From positions 50,252-114,251 of the forward strand of contig NZ_VWSJ01000004.1 of NCBI RefSeq assembly GCF_009690845.1: 64,000 nt of DNA, read 5' to 3'. The DNA comes from Campylobacter portucalensis. Lineage in GTDB: Bacteria > Campylobacterota > Campylobacteria > Campylobacterales > Campylobacteraceae. This document shows positions 9,557-19,070 of this stretch, one piece after another. Under the pieces are notes generated by a model that was given only the letters and a program-made list of their open reading frames with translations, did no database searches and had not been told where the DNA came from. How positions within the stretch are numbered: the stretch's first letter is position 1; each line of letters begins with the position of its first letter. The position numbers and the translations under genes are program-made.

Positions 9557-9985
9557 TTAAACTCTTAAAAAAATATCAAAACTAAAATTTAAAGCAATAT
9601 CTTCATTAAAAAATTCCACTCTATAAATCATATCGTGAATGCAGTTACTAAAAATAACAATCCCTTCATAATTGCCATTTTGGTATGAAAAATCCACGTT
9701 AATCTCGCCCATATACATATTTGTGCCTTTAATTTTTGCTTTTAAATTTAAATTTGGAGTTAAACCTGAAATCTTTAATAAAGTCTGATTCATAGCGCGA
9801 AGTGGTTTTGGTGTAAGAGATACATTGATTAAAGCTCCTTGATAATTATACACACAATCTTCTATACTTAAATGGCATTTTAAATTTAATTCAGGCAAGG
9901 TGGATGGAGTTTTATCAAAGGTATTATAAATTTTCCAACCCGCAAAAATAGCTACAATAAATAAAAAACTAACTATTTTTTTCAT
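9557..9985 (-). CDS. Membrane-anchored periplasmic hypothetical protein
   Basis: 142 aa, one N-terminal hydrophobic helix (residues 4-20, IVSFLFIVAIFAGWKIY) followed by a beta-rich domain with three cysteines (in LKCHLSIEDCVYNY and SNCIHDM). This is the pattern of a small periplasmic protein anchored in the inner membrane. No family recognised. The start overlaps the xth stop by 4 nt, so it is translated from the same message as xth. Confidence 0.65.
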   Translation of the reverse strand: MKKIVSFLFIVAIFAGWKIYNTFDKTPSTLPELNLKCHLSIEDCVYNYQGALINVSLTPKPLRAMNQTLLKISGLTPNLNLKAKIKGTNMYMGEINVDFSYQNGNYEGIVIFSNCIHDMIYRVEFFNEDIALNFSFDIFLRV

Positions 9986-10743
9986 ATCTCAATATCTAGT
10001 TCTATTCCGATTGGACAGTGATCGCTTCCATAAATTTCATCCAATATAAAGGCATCTTTTAGATGGGGTTTTAAATTTTCACTAATAAAAAAATAATCTA
10101 TCCGCCAACCTATATTTTTCACTCTAGCATTAAATCTATAGCTCCACCACGAGTATTTTTCTAAATTTGGATATAAATATCTAAAAGTATCTATAAAACC
10201 ACTTTCTAAAAGCTTACTTATCCACTCTCTTTCGCAATCTAAAAATCCACTTCTTTTGCTATTTGCTTTTGGATTTGTAAGATCTATTGGCATATGTGCT
10301 GTATTGACATCGCCACAAATTATGATTTTTTTATCCTCTTTTTGTAAATTTTTTATATAAGATAAGAAAGAATCGTAAAATTTCATCTTATAATCAAGCC
10401 TATCATCGCCATTTTGACCATTTGGAAAGTATATATTAAATAAAACTATATCATTAAAACGATGTTCTAAAACCCTTCCTTCATCATCGCTAAAAAACAT
10501 AGATTTCATACAAGTTGTTTGAAAATTTACCAAACTCATTACGCCTGAATATCCCGCCTTTTTTGCTTGATTTATGTTTATTTCTTTAAAAGGAAGTTCA
10601 TAAATTTCAGATGGAATTTGATCGCTATTTGCCTTAATCTCTTGAAGTGCTAAAAAATCAGGATTAAATTCTTCTATCCATAAAAATGCATCCTTATTAA
10701 CTGCTGCTCTTATACCATTAACATTCCACGAAATAAATTTCAA
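9982..10743 (-). CDS. xth: Exodeoxyribonuclease III (AP endonuclease)
   Basis: 253 aa, EEP phosphatase fold. Motifs are WNVNGIRAA at 6-14, LQEIKA (catalytic Glu), GDVNTAH and the C-terminal RIDYFF with GSDHCPI (Asp-His pair). It repairs abasic sites and acts as a 3'-5' exonuclease. It is the first gene of a two-gene leftward unit and faces the phosphate transporter gene divergently across 119 nt. Confidence 0.93.
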   Translation of the reverse strand: MKFISWNVNGIRAAVNKDAFLWIEEFNPDFLALQEIKANSDQIPSEIYELPFKEININQAKKAGYSGVMSLVNFQTTCMKSMFFSDDEGRVLEHRFNDIVLFNIYFPNGQNGDDRLDYKMKFYDSFLSYIKNLQKEDKKIIICGDVNTAHMPIDLTNPKANSKRSGFLDCEREWISKLLESGFIDTFRYLYPNLEKYSWWSYRFNARVKNIGWRIDYFFISENLKPHLKDAFILDEIYGSDHCPIGIELDIEI

Positions 10744-10862
10744 ATTTAATCCTTTTTTTGACTTTATTATATAAAATTTTTAATTAAAATATCTTTTAAT
10801 TTTTTGGTAAATTTATAAATATTTAGCTAAAATATGGCTTTAAAATTTTAAAAGGAAATTAT

Positions 10863-12419
10863 ATGCAAAAATTAGGCTTTGTTTTTGGTGGTTTATTTTT
10901 GTTATCGTGTGTATATTTTTTTATGTGGGGTTATGAATTTATCGGTAGTGCAAATAAAATTCTTTTTACTTTAGCCGCAATTTTTGGTATTTTTATGGCT
11001 TTTAATATCGGTGGAAATGATGTTGCAAATTCATTTGGTACAAGTGTTGGTGCTAAAACTTTAACCTTAACTCAAGCTCTTTGTGTGGCCGCTATTTTTG
11101 AGGTAAGTGGTGCAGTTTTAGCGGGCGGAGAAGTAACATCAACAATCAGAAATGGCATAATTGATTTAAGTAAGATAAACGTATCTTCAAATGATTTTAT
11201 TTTTATAATGACAAGTTCTTTAATGGCTGCTTCTATTTGGCTTTTTGTGGCTACTAAAAAAGGATGGCCAGTCTCTACAACTCACGCCATAATAGGAGCA
11301 ATAGTTGGTTCTGGCATAACTCTTGGTTTTATAATAGACAATCCTACTATCTCTCCTTTTTCTTTAGTTAAATGGTCAAAAATAGGATCTATAGCATTTT
11401 CTTGGGTATTATCTCCTTTACTTGGTGGAATTTGTTCTTATATAATTTATAGGGCCATTAAAAAATATATACTAAACTACAACGCAATAGCTGAACTTAA
11501 AATAGAAAAAATAAAAAAGAGAAAGAAGAAACTCAAAAAAGAGCATAAAAAAATTTATGATGAACTAGATGAGTCGGGTAAATTGAAACTCAATGAAGCT
11601 ATGAATCGCGATATATACACAATGAAAGATCCAAATTTTAATGTTGATGAGTTAGACAGTGAATATTTTATTGAAATGTGCAAACTAGATAAACAAAAAG
11701 ATGAGCTTAAATCGCATCACGCTCTTGAATTTGGTGTTCCTTTAATAGCTGCAGTTGGAGTTGGTCTTGTAAGCAGTATGCTTATATTTAAAGGGCTAAA
11801 AAATTTGGATTTAGGATTAAGTATTTTACATAATTTTTTAATTATAGCGATGATAAGTTCTATAACGTGGTTTAGTGTTTTTATATTTGCTAAAACTCAA
11901 AGAAGAAGTGATTTATCAAAATCTACATTTTTAATGTTTTCTTGGTTGCAAGTTTTTACAGCTTGCGGTTTTGCTTTTTCTCATGGTTCAAATGATATTG
12001 CAAATGCAGTTGGACCTTTTGCTGCTGTTATCGATACATTAGCTACAAATAGTGTAAATAAAGAGACGTTAATATCTCCTGTTGTTATGGTAACTTTTGC
12101 TATTTCTTTGATAGCTGGGCTTTGGTTTATTGGAAAAGAGGTTATTCAAACGGTTGGTTCAAATTTGACTAAAATTCACCCTGCTTCTGGCTTTAGTGCT
12201 GAATTATCTGCTGCAAGTATAGTGATGATGGCTTCTATTTTAGGTCTTCCTGTATCATCTACGCATATTTTAATTGGTGCTGTTTTGGGTATAGGGATAG
12301 TAAATAGCGATACTAACTGGAAATTAATGAAGCCTATAGCTTTAGCTTGGATTATAACTTTGCCAGTTGCAGCTTTGATAAGCTCTATTTCATTTTTGAT
12401 TATAAGGGCTATTTTTTAA
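10863..12419 (+). CDS. PiT family inorganic phosphate transporter
   Basis: 518 aa, about ten membrane helices with the two inverted PiT signatures: GGNDVANSFGTSVGAKTLT near residue 50 and SHGSNDIANAVGPFAAVI near 375. A highly charged cytoplasmic loop (about residues 205-280, Lys/Glu-rich) joins the halves. It imports phosphate with metal or sodium/proton coupling. A Shine-Dalgarno (aaaagga) lies 6-7 nt before the ATG. It appears monocistronic; no phoU-like partner is next to it. Confidence 0.9.
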   Translation: MQKLGFVFGGLFLLSCVYFFMWGYEFIGSANKILFTLAAIFGIFMAFNIGGNDVANSFGTSVGAKTLTLTQALCVAAIFEVSGAVLAGGEVTSTIRNGIIDLSKINVSSNDFIFIMTSSLMAASIWLFVATKKGWPVSTTHAIIGAIVGSGITLGFIIDNPTISPFSLVKWSKIGSIAFSWVLSPLLGGICSYIIYRAIKKYILNYNAIAELKIEKIKKRKKKLKKEHKKIYDELDESGKLKLNEAMNRDIYTMKDPNFNVDELDSEYFIEMCKLDKQKDELKSHHALEFGVPLIAAVGVGLVSSMLIFKGLKNLDLGLSILHNFLIIAMISSITWFSVFIFAKTQRRSDLSKSTFLMFSWLQVFTACGFAFSHGSNDIANAVGPFAAVIDTLATNSVNKETLISPVVMVTFAISLIAGLWFIGKEVIQTVGSNLTKIHPASGFSAELSAASIVMMASILGLPVSSTHILIGAVLGIGIVNSDTNWKLMKPIALAWIITLPVAALISSISFLIIRAIF

Positions 12420-13168
12420 TTTATTTTATAAATAAATTTTTAAAAAATTTGCATATTAAAATGTTAAATTTAAAAAGCTTAATAAAATTAATCAGATTTT
12501 TTATTATCAGTTTTAATAGAATTTGATGTGAGTTTTCTATTTTAATATAACGCCAAAAACTAGTGCTTTTTAAAATAAATTTTTCTTAATCCTTTTAATT
12601 TGGCAATTCTAGTCTTATAATATCCCTAAAATTTTCAATTCTATAGCATTGTGCTTGATTTGGTGGCATAGAAGTAGTTTTGCATCATAAACTTTTAAGT
12701 ATCAGAGTAAATTTAAGATCAAATTGCTACAAAAATCTAATTTTACGATTTGGTATTTACCATTCGCTTTAAAGGCTCAAATAAGGACCCGTTTTATATC
12801 TTCTTTTAGTTTTTTGCTTACAGTTACGAGTAAAACGCAGGAAACTTTAATGCTTGCACACAACTTTTTTATAAAAACAAGCAAGATTTTTATAAAATAG
12901 CTCTTTTATTTCGCCACTGAGTTTTAATTTGCAAAAAATTACTTTTTGTTAATTTTCACACTCTTTTAACTTTTAAATTTGAATTTTTTAAAATTTATCT
13001 TATTTTTTGAAATTTTACAAATTCTAGCAACCTTTATGACTTTCAAATAAAAATAAAAACTTCAATTTTTCACGAATTGAGTCTAAATTTTAGCGTTAAA
13101 ATTTCATATCTAAATTTAAATATTAATTTTTAAATTTAGATATTAAGGCTTTTAAAATAAAAGTAAAA
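12420..13168. other. Non-coding spacer holding a decayed dispersed repeat (copy A)
   Basis: No gene is supported. From about 12545 to 13046 the sequence matches, in patches and in the same order, spacers at 35.9-36.3 kb and 48.2-48.7 kb (reversed). Shared words include cctaaaattttcaattcta and gcaacctttatgact. It looks like the remains of one ancestral segment. Confidence 0.5.
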
Positions 13169-14176
13169 TTATTCAGCTTTGTTGCTAAGCAGTATGGCTA
13201 TTAATTTTGTTTTTGGATTCATATTTAAAGCTATTTGAATACTCATCGTAAGTGGCACTGCTAAAAATAATCCGCCAACTCCAAAAACAAATCCCCAAAC
13301 CAATAAGCTTGCAAGCACAGAAATTACAGAAAGCCCAAGTCCATCTCCTAAAAATTTTGGCTCGACAATAGAGCCTATTATTGTATTTGGCACTAAATAT
13401 ATTAAAAACACCCATACAAAATCTACAAATCCACCACTCAAAAGAGTAACAAAAAGTGCTGGAATGGCTGCTACTACAGATCCTATCGTTGGAATATAAT
13501 TTAATACAAAAGCAACCACACCCCAAAGAGTTGCATATGGAATTCCTAGCACACTAAGTCCAATACCAATAATTATGCCTGTTAGAGCCGATGATATGGT
13601 TTTTATAAGGAGGTATCTTTTTAGATTGTAAGCAAATTCGTGAACAAATTTACTGGTTTGAGGATTTTTTTGATCTATATAATTAATTTTTGCTTTCATA
13701 GTAACTGCTTCAAAGAGCATAAAAGCTACTAAAAGAACTATAAAAAATGACATAGATAAAAGTGTGCTTGTTTTTTTTAAAAAAGCACTTGTGGTAGAAA
13801 ATATGCTATTTGGATCAAAACCTATTAAATTTGCATCGATATAAATAATGTCTTTTTTATTTATCGTATCAATTAAATTTTCAAAAAATACTTTAAATTT
13901 TTTTTGAAATTCTGGTAATTCAGCCGTAAAATCATAAATAGCGTTAAAAGTTATATTTCCTAACACACCCAAAATTCCAAAAAAACAAAAAATTACTATA
14001 AAAAATGAAGCAACTCTAGGAATTTTTAGTTTCTCTAGATAATCAATTAGCGGAGAAATGATAATTGCTATAAAAATAGCCAGCAAAAATGGCACAAAAA
14101 TTCCGCTTGCAGCTTTAAGTCCTGCAAAAATAATCACAATACAAGCTAGGCAAATTAATGTTACATGAGTTTTCAA
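13169..14176 (-). CDS. AI-2E family (PerM/YhhT-type) transporter
   Basis: 335 aa, seven to eight predicted membrane helices with the long hydrophilic segment after the third helix typical of the family. The C-terminal block NYIPTIGSVVAAIPALFV is followed by VPNTIIGSIVEPKFLGDGLGLS, the best conserved PerM region. Members export diverse small molecules; the family name comes from one autoinducer-2 exporter, and the substrate here is unknown. It stands alone between two long non-coding spacers. Confidence 0.85.
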   Translation of the reverse strand: MKTHVTLICLACIVIIFAGLKAASGIFVPFLLAIFIAIIISPLIDYLEKLKIPRVASFFIVIFCFFGILGVLGNITFNAIYDFTAELPEFQKKFKVFFENLIDTINKKDIIYIDANLIGFDPNSIFSTTSAFLKKTSTLLSMSFFIVLLVAFMLFEAVTMKAKINYIDQKNPQTSKFVHEFAYNLKRYLLIKTISSALTGIIIGIGLSVLGIPYATLWGVVAFVLNYIPTIGSVVAAIPALFVTLLSGGFVDFVWVFLIYLVPNTIIGSIVEPKFLGDGLGLSVISVLASLLVWGFVFGVGGLFLAVPLTMSIQIALNMNPKTKLIAILLSNKAE

Positions 14177-15250
14177 AAATATCCTTTATAAAAATGGTTA
14201 TTTTATCTTTATTTTTATAAAATTTATATAAAATTGAGTGAAGTTATAAATTCTGCAAAAAAAAGAAAGACGCTAGATTAGAAATTTTGATTACATTGAT
14301 CTAAGTATTAAACTTTTACAAATTTAATTAATAATCAATCAAATATCATTTTGGCAATAAATTTTTAATAAGCCATATGTAGGTATTGCAAATGTTTTGA
14401 GATCAAATATAAAATTTTATATTTAGAGATGCTTTAGCATTACTATATTTAAACTAATAAATTATTTTTAAAAAACTCTTATATAAAAATGATTTTTAAT
14501 TCTAAATAATATAAACATAAAAAAATAGTTTAAATTATAAACAATAAAAATAATATTATAGGCAAAAATGAAGATGATATTTTAAAGGAGATTAGGGTAA
14601 TATAGATATATTTATGACAATAAAGGTATTCTTTTAAAGAGCTTTTATGACCCCTATTTTAAATAATCTAAATTAGTTTTAAAATTTAATGACTTTGAAA
14701 TTTAAAGCTTAACAAAATTTCCTCTTGTGATATAATTTTTTTATTTGATACTTTTCATAATGCTAAAACCAGTACTCTTAAATGCGAAATAAAATAATCT
14801 TGCTACTAAGTTTTGCACTCTTTTAGCATTAAATTTAAATTTGTTTAAAAATTTTATAGGTTTAAATTTCACAACACAATCTCAACAATCAGCCCTAAAT
14901 TTAACAATATGATTTCAATAAGTTCAGCGGATTCAATAAACTAGCTCCAATAAATAAAGTTTTATAACTCTAAATTTATAAATTAACCTTGATAAGTTGT
15001 TGGAGCGAGAGTATGGGGTATTGTTTCTGTAAAAGCAAGATTATATTTAAGTAAAATATAGACATAAATTTTAGCTTTTGATGATAGTGGCTTAAAAAAG
15101 TTTTTTAATTATAAAACAACAAAAAGAAGAAATTTATAAGGCTTAGATAACTTAGTTTTAAATAATTTCAAAATAACTTAAAATATAAATTTAATATATG
15201 ATAAAATAGTTTTGATATAGTTTTAACTAAGTGTTTGGGCTGGATAAATT
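14177..15250. other. Long non-coding spacer downstream of the ASST operon
   Basis: I see no gene in this 1.1 kb. The stretch at about 14757-14806 (ataatgctaaaaccagtact...) resembles the spacer words at 35891-35930 and, reversed, at 48645-48681, so it may hold a further fragment (copy D) of the dispersed decayed repeat. Confidence 0.45.
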
Positions 15251-15278
15251 TATAGACCTCTAAATTTAGAAGTCTATA
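15251..15278 (-). terminator. Terminator-like hairpin at the end of the ASST operon
   Basis: Arms tatagac and gtctata with an inner tctaaa/tttaga pairing form a stem-loop 14 nt beyond the stop of the last ASST gene. On the leftward message it is followed by an A/U-rich tract. Probably ends the operon. Confidence 0.55.
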
Positions 15279-15291
15279 ATAACACGAAATT

Positions 15292-17112
15292 CTATCTAAA
15301 AGCTTTATTGATATCAATCGGTAAAGCCCTGTATCCAATGGTCGCACCTAGTCCTTTTAAGCGAATTTCAACCTTTACGTCATCGCTTCCATAAGCAATC
15401 TCATTTAAAATAGGCTCTGTTTCGCCAACTCCTATCATAAATTTACCAAGCCCAGCAGTAGCTGAGTAGATAAACATAGTGTCATATTGTGGCTGATACT
15501 CAACAACTGAAGTTATCGGACTATACCAATCAAATCCTCTTTGTTTGCCATATTCCCAAACTTGCTTAACAGTCATATTTTTTTCATCTACGATATATTC
15601 AACTGCACGACTATATTTCATATCAGGAAGTGCAGGCTGTTCCATCCCTCGACTATCACCATTATCAAAAACGCTTATATGTCTTAAATGAGATTTTGAT
15701 TTTTCAGGAATCACATAAGCAGTGTGTTGTGTCCAGACAAAATCAAATCCACCCTTTTCATTTAAGTATCCAGGGCATTTTGAGCCATTTACTTCGCATT
15801 TTATTTTTTTACCATCTTTATCAATTGGCTTTAAAAGATATTTTTTAAATTCTTTACTCCATCCCTCAGGACTGCCTAAAATCCATTTGATTTTTTTATC
15901 TCTGCCAATTTTAACTACAGCACTTTGATGCCTAACTGATAAAATAATGCTATCATCGTAAGGATCATAATTTACACTATTTATATGAGCCCAGTTTCTA
16001 CCAACCCCAACTCCTGCAACATCACCAAATGGCATTGAGGCATCTTCAAGATCTTCTTTTGAAACAGTTTGACCCGCTTTACTTGCATCAACATTTAAAC
16101 AAACTGCACCTTGATCCATAGCTAAAATATTTACATCTCTATAAGGATCTAAAATATCATAAATTTTCCACTCATCTACAACTTTTCCACTCTCATCAAC
16201 TTCAATAATAACATCTCTAACACTTCTTACATTTTTACCATCTTTTCTTTTTTCATCAGCTGATGCAACTCTTATTAAGTATGTTCCTTTTGGAGTTTGT
16301 TCTATATGGTGTGAAAAATCAATATATGATAAAGGCAAGCGGCGATTAAAAATTTCTCTACCCATTAAATCATATTTCATATATCTTTGACCCATTCCCC
16401 AAATCAAAGCCCCATCATCAGTTTGTTGAAATCCCATCATATTTCCTTTTTCATAGATATTTGATGGATCTCTTATTTCATCAGCTTTCATATACCACCT
16501 AATATCGCCATTTGCATCTATAATCCAGTTATATGGCTCGTTGTCCCACTCCATAGCACCGCCAACAGGATGATTCCATACAGCTTGACCTGAATTTGGA
16601 GTTGAGGCTCTAATGATGTGATTTAGAAGATATAATCTATCTTTAAATTTATTATCCATTTTGATAACTTCTGCTTTTGGTAGCGTGGATATTTGATTAT
16701 TTCCAGGACCTGGCATATAAACAGCTGGAGCGTAAATTTTATAAGTTTCATTCATAGCTTTGCCATCTCTTTTATAGCTAACCTCAACTATATTTTGATA
16801 CTCTGGATAAAGTCCCCAAATAGGAATTCCTCCGTGAAGCCTTATTTGATTATTTGATGGATTATAATTTATATCAATTCCACCATTATCTTTGCCTTTG
16901 ACGCTTACTTTTACATCTGTAACATCATATCCACCATTTAAAATAACTGCAGTTAAGGGAGCCACTTTATAAGGATTCATATAAATTGCACCAAGATTTC
17001 CTGCTGGTTTATAGCTAATTGGACCGCTTGCTCCACCAATTGCTAAAAGCTTAGTTACGCCAACGTTTAAAATCATACCTGCAACTAACACAGAGCCTAA
17101 AAACTTTTTCAT
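15292..17112 (-). CDS. Arylsulfate sulfotransferase, copy 1 (operon-distal, subgroup A)
   Basis: 606 aa, Sec signal peptide cleaved near LLAIGG. This is a PAPS-independent ASST, a periplasmic beta-propeller that moves sulfate between phenolic compounds through a sulfohistidine. Residues matching the E. coli catalytic set are H268 (IDFSHH), H376 (RNWAHINS), R394 (LSVRHQSA, same 18-residue spacing from the previous His) and H463 (WTQHTA). C439 and C446 fit the structural disulfide made by DsbL. It most resembles copy 4. It is the last gene of the five-copy array and follows an intercistronic hairpin. Confidence 0.93.
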   Translation of the reverse strand: MKKFLGSVLVAGMILNVGVTKLLAIGGASGPISYKPAGNLGAIYMNPYKVAPLTAVILNGGYDVTDVKVSVKGKDNGGIDINYNPSNNQIRLHGGIPIWGLYPEYQNIVEVSYKRDGKAMNETYKIYAPAVYMPGPGNNQISTLPKAEVIKMDNKFKDRLYLLNHIIRASTPNSGQAVWNHPVGGAMEWDNEPYNWIIDANGDIRWYMKADEIRDPSNIYEKGNMMGFQQTDDGALIWGMGQRYMKYDLMGREIFNRRLPLSYIDFSHHIEQTPKGTYLIRVASADEKRKDGKNVRSVRDVIIEVDESGKVVDEWKIYDILDPYRDVNILAMDQGAVCLNVDASKAGQTVSKEDLEDASMPFGDVAGVGVGRNWAHINSVNYDPYDDSIILSVRHQSAVVKIGRDKKIKWILGSPEGWSKEFKKYLLKPIDKDGKKIKCEVNGSKCPGYLNEKGGFDFVWTQHTAYVIPEKSKSHLRHISVFDNGDSRGMEQPALPDMKYSRAVEYIVDEKNMTVKQVWEYGKQRGFDWYSPITSVVEYQPQYDTMFIYSATAGLGKFMIGVGETEPILNEIAYGSDDVKVEIRLKGLGATIGYRALPIDINKAFR

Positions 17113-17137
17113 AATTTTTCCTTTCGATATTTATATT

Positions 17138-17170
17138 AAATTTAGAGTGCTAAATTTGCACTCTAAATTT
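17138..17170 (-). promoter_or_regulatory. Intercistronic hairpin between ASST copies 2 and 1
   Basis: A perfect 13-bp stem (aaatttagagtgc with its complement) and a 7-nt loop taaattt overlaps the stop codon of copy 2 and precedes the Shine-Dalgarno of copy 1. Similar hairpins with an AAATTT loop core lie in the other ASST spacers. Likely an attenuator or mRNA-processing/stabilising element. Confidence 0.6.
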
Positions 17171-19022
17171 ACTTCGTAAAAGCTTTTTCTAAGCTAATTG
17201 GCATCGCTTGATATCCAATACCAGTACCTGTAAATTTTATCTGAACGCTAGGTTCTTTTGCACCCCATTTAAATTCTAAAAGTTCAGGTGATGCATCGCC
17301 AATTGTAACACCTTTACTAATATCAATGTGCATTCCAGCAGTTGCAGAATACACCAATAAAGAGTCTTTATCATCGTGATATTCTGTTAAGCTAGTAACT
17401 GCACTAAACCAATCTCCGCCTCTTTCCTTGCCATATTCCCAAATTTGCTCTATTGTCATATTTTTTTGATCTATTTTATAAACAACAGCTCTTGAATATT
17501 TCATAGTTGGAATAGCAGGTTGTTCTAAGCCTCTTCCATCGCCGTTATCAAAAGCTGCTAAGTAAAGAATATCTTTATTTGTTTTACTATCTATAATAAA
17601 TGCAGTGTGTTGAGTCCAAGTCCAGTCAAATCCGCCTTTATCATCTTCGTATCCAGGGCATTTTGAATATTCATCTTCACAAATGATTTTTTCTCCTTTA
17701 CTATTAATAGGTTGTAAAAGCTTATCTTTAAATTTATCACTCCAACCTTTGTGAGCTCCAACTATCCATTTTACTTTTTTATCTCTACCGATCTTAATCA
17801 TAGCACTTTGGTGGCGAGATGATATAACGATACTATCATCATTTGGATCATAATCAACCGAATTTACATGAGCCCAGTTTCTACCTGGTCCTGTTCCAAC
17901 AATATCTCCAAATTTATCACTATCATCAAGTTTTGCCAACTCTTCTTGACTCATTGTTTGACCTGCTTTACTTGCATCTATATTTAAACAAACTGCACCT
18001 TGATCAAGAGTTAAAATAACATCTTTTCTGTAAGGATCTAAAATTTCATAAAGCCTCCAGTCATCAACCACATTTCCATCTTTATCAACTTCTACAATAG
18101 TATCACGAACGGTTCTGACATTTTTACCATCGGGGCGTTTTGTGTTTGATGAGCCAACTCTAAGTAGATAATTGCCATTTTGAGCGTTGTTTAATGAGTG
18201 AGAAAAGTCATTATATCCTAAAGGAAGTTGGCGATTAAAAATTTCTCGACCCATTAAATCATATTTAACATATCTTTGCCCAAAACCCCATGCTAAAGCA
18301 CCATCAATATCTTGCCTAAAACCCATTTGAATGCCAGTTTTATACATATTTCCTGGATCTAATATTTTATCTGAGTCAAAATACCACCTAATTTCACCTT
18401 TTGTATCGACAATAAAAGCGTTTGAAGAATCATTCCACTCTAATGCTCCCCCTGATGGATTATTCCAAACTGCTTGAGAGCCTCTTCCAGGCATTTTACC
18501 AGGCACATTATTTATAAGATATAATCTATCAGAAAATTCTTTATCTACCTTTTTTACTTCTACGCTTTCAAAAGGCATACCTGTTTGCATCATAAGACCA
18601 GATGGTGTTAAGCCAACAGGACCTGTTGTGATTTGATATGTTTCTGTGATGGTTTCGTCTTTAGAGCCAACAGCTGATTTTGTATATGTAACTTCAACTT
18701 TATTTTTATACGCTGGATAAAGCCCAAATATCGGAATCCCTCCATATGTTTTTAAAACTTGATCATTTACTTTATAACTAATAATCTGCCCATCTTCTTT
18801 TGGTAAAATTTTAACAAAAACATTACTTAAAACGTATCCATTATTCATAATAATAGCAGTTAATGGGGCTAATCCATAAGGGTTTAGCTTAACAGCTCCT
18901 AATTTTCCTTGAATTTGCCAATCAATTTTAGCTCCACTTGGACCGCCGATTGCTAAAGCTTGCGTAGTGCCAACGCTTAAAATCATACCTGCAACTAATG
19001 CAGAACTAAGTATTTTTTTCAT
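17169..19022 (-). CDS. Arylsulfate sulfotransferase, copy 2 (subgroup B)
   Basis: 617 aa from the ATG at 19022, which follows a good aaaaggag site; an upstream in-frame start at 19049 lacks one. The signal peptide ends near TQALA. The catalytic set is visible as NDFSHS, RNWAHVNS, ISSRHQSA and WTQHTA. The cysteine pair is in ICEDEYSKCPG (seven apart). The closest relatives in the window are copies 3 and 5 (subgroup B, DFSHS instead of DFSHH). As a periplasmic phenol sulfotransferase it should depend on the DsbL/DsbI-like pair encoded first in the operon. Confidence 0.93.
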   Translation of the reverse strand: MKKILSSALVAGMILSVGTTQALAIGGPSGAKIDWQIQGKLGAVKLNPYGLAPLTAIIMNNGYVLSNVFVKILPKEDGQIISYKVNDQVLKTYGGIPIFGLYPAYKNKVEVTYTKSAVGSKDETITETYQITTGPVGLTPSGLMMQTGMPFESVEVKKVDKEFSDRLYLINNVPGKMPGRGSQAVWNNPSGGALEWNDSSNAFIVDTKGEIRWYFDSDKILDPGNMYKTGIQMGFRQDIDGALAWGFGQRYVKYDLMGREIFNRQLPLGYNDFSHSLNNAQNGNYLLRVGSSNTKRPDGKNVRTVRDTIVEVDKDGNVVDDWRLYEILDPYRKDVILTLDQGAVCLNIDASKAGQTMSQEELAKLDDSDKFGDIVGTGPGRNWAHVNSVDYDPNDDSIVISSRHQSAMIKIGRDKKVKWIVGAHKGWSDKFKDKLLQPINSKGEKIICEDEYSKCPGYEDDKGGFDWTWTQHTAFIIDSKTNKDILYLAAFDNGDGRGLEQPAIPTMKYSRAVVYKIDQKNMTIEQIWEYGKERGGDWFSAVTSLTEYHDDKDSLLVYSATAGMHIDISKGVTIGDASPELLEFKWGAKEPSVQIKFTGTGIGYQAMPISLEKAFTK

Positions 19023-19035
19023 AGTTTCTCCTTTT

Positions 19036-19068
19036 AATTTAAGTGTCAAATTTGATACTTAAAGCATA
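19036..19068 (-). promoter_or_regulatory. Intercistronic hairpin between ASST copies 3 and 2
   Basis: Arms tttaagtgtc and gatacttaaa around the loop aaattt, 10 bp with one wobble or mismatch depending on strand. Same core as the hairpins at 20929-20960 and 17138-17170. Confidence 0.5.
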
Positions 19069-19070
19069 AA

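Noticed and set aside
13185..13526. 113-codon minus-strand frame inside the AI-2E transporter gene
   Set aside because: It is an alternative frame of a clear membrane protein; the Cys-rich composition is an artefact.
15630..15928. Open frames on the plus strand opposite ASST genes (also at 19477-19981, 21379-21591 and 23246-23537)
   Set aside because: They recur at the same place in each paralogue only because the coding strands are similar; no start signals.
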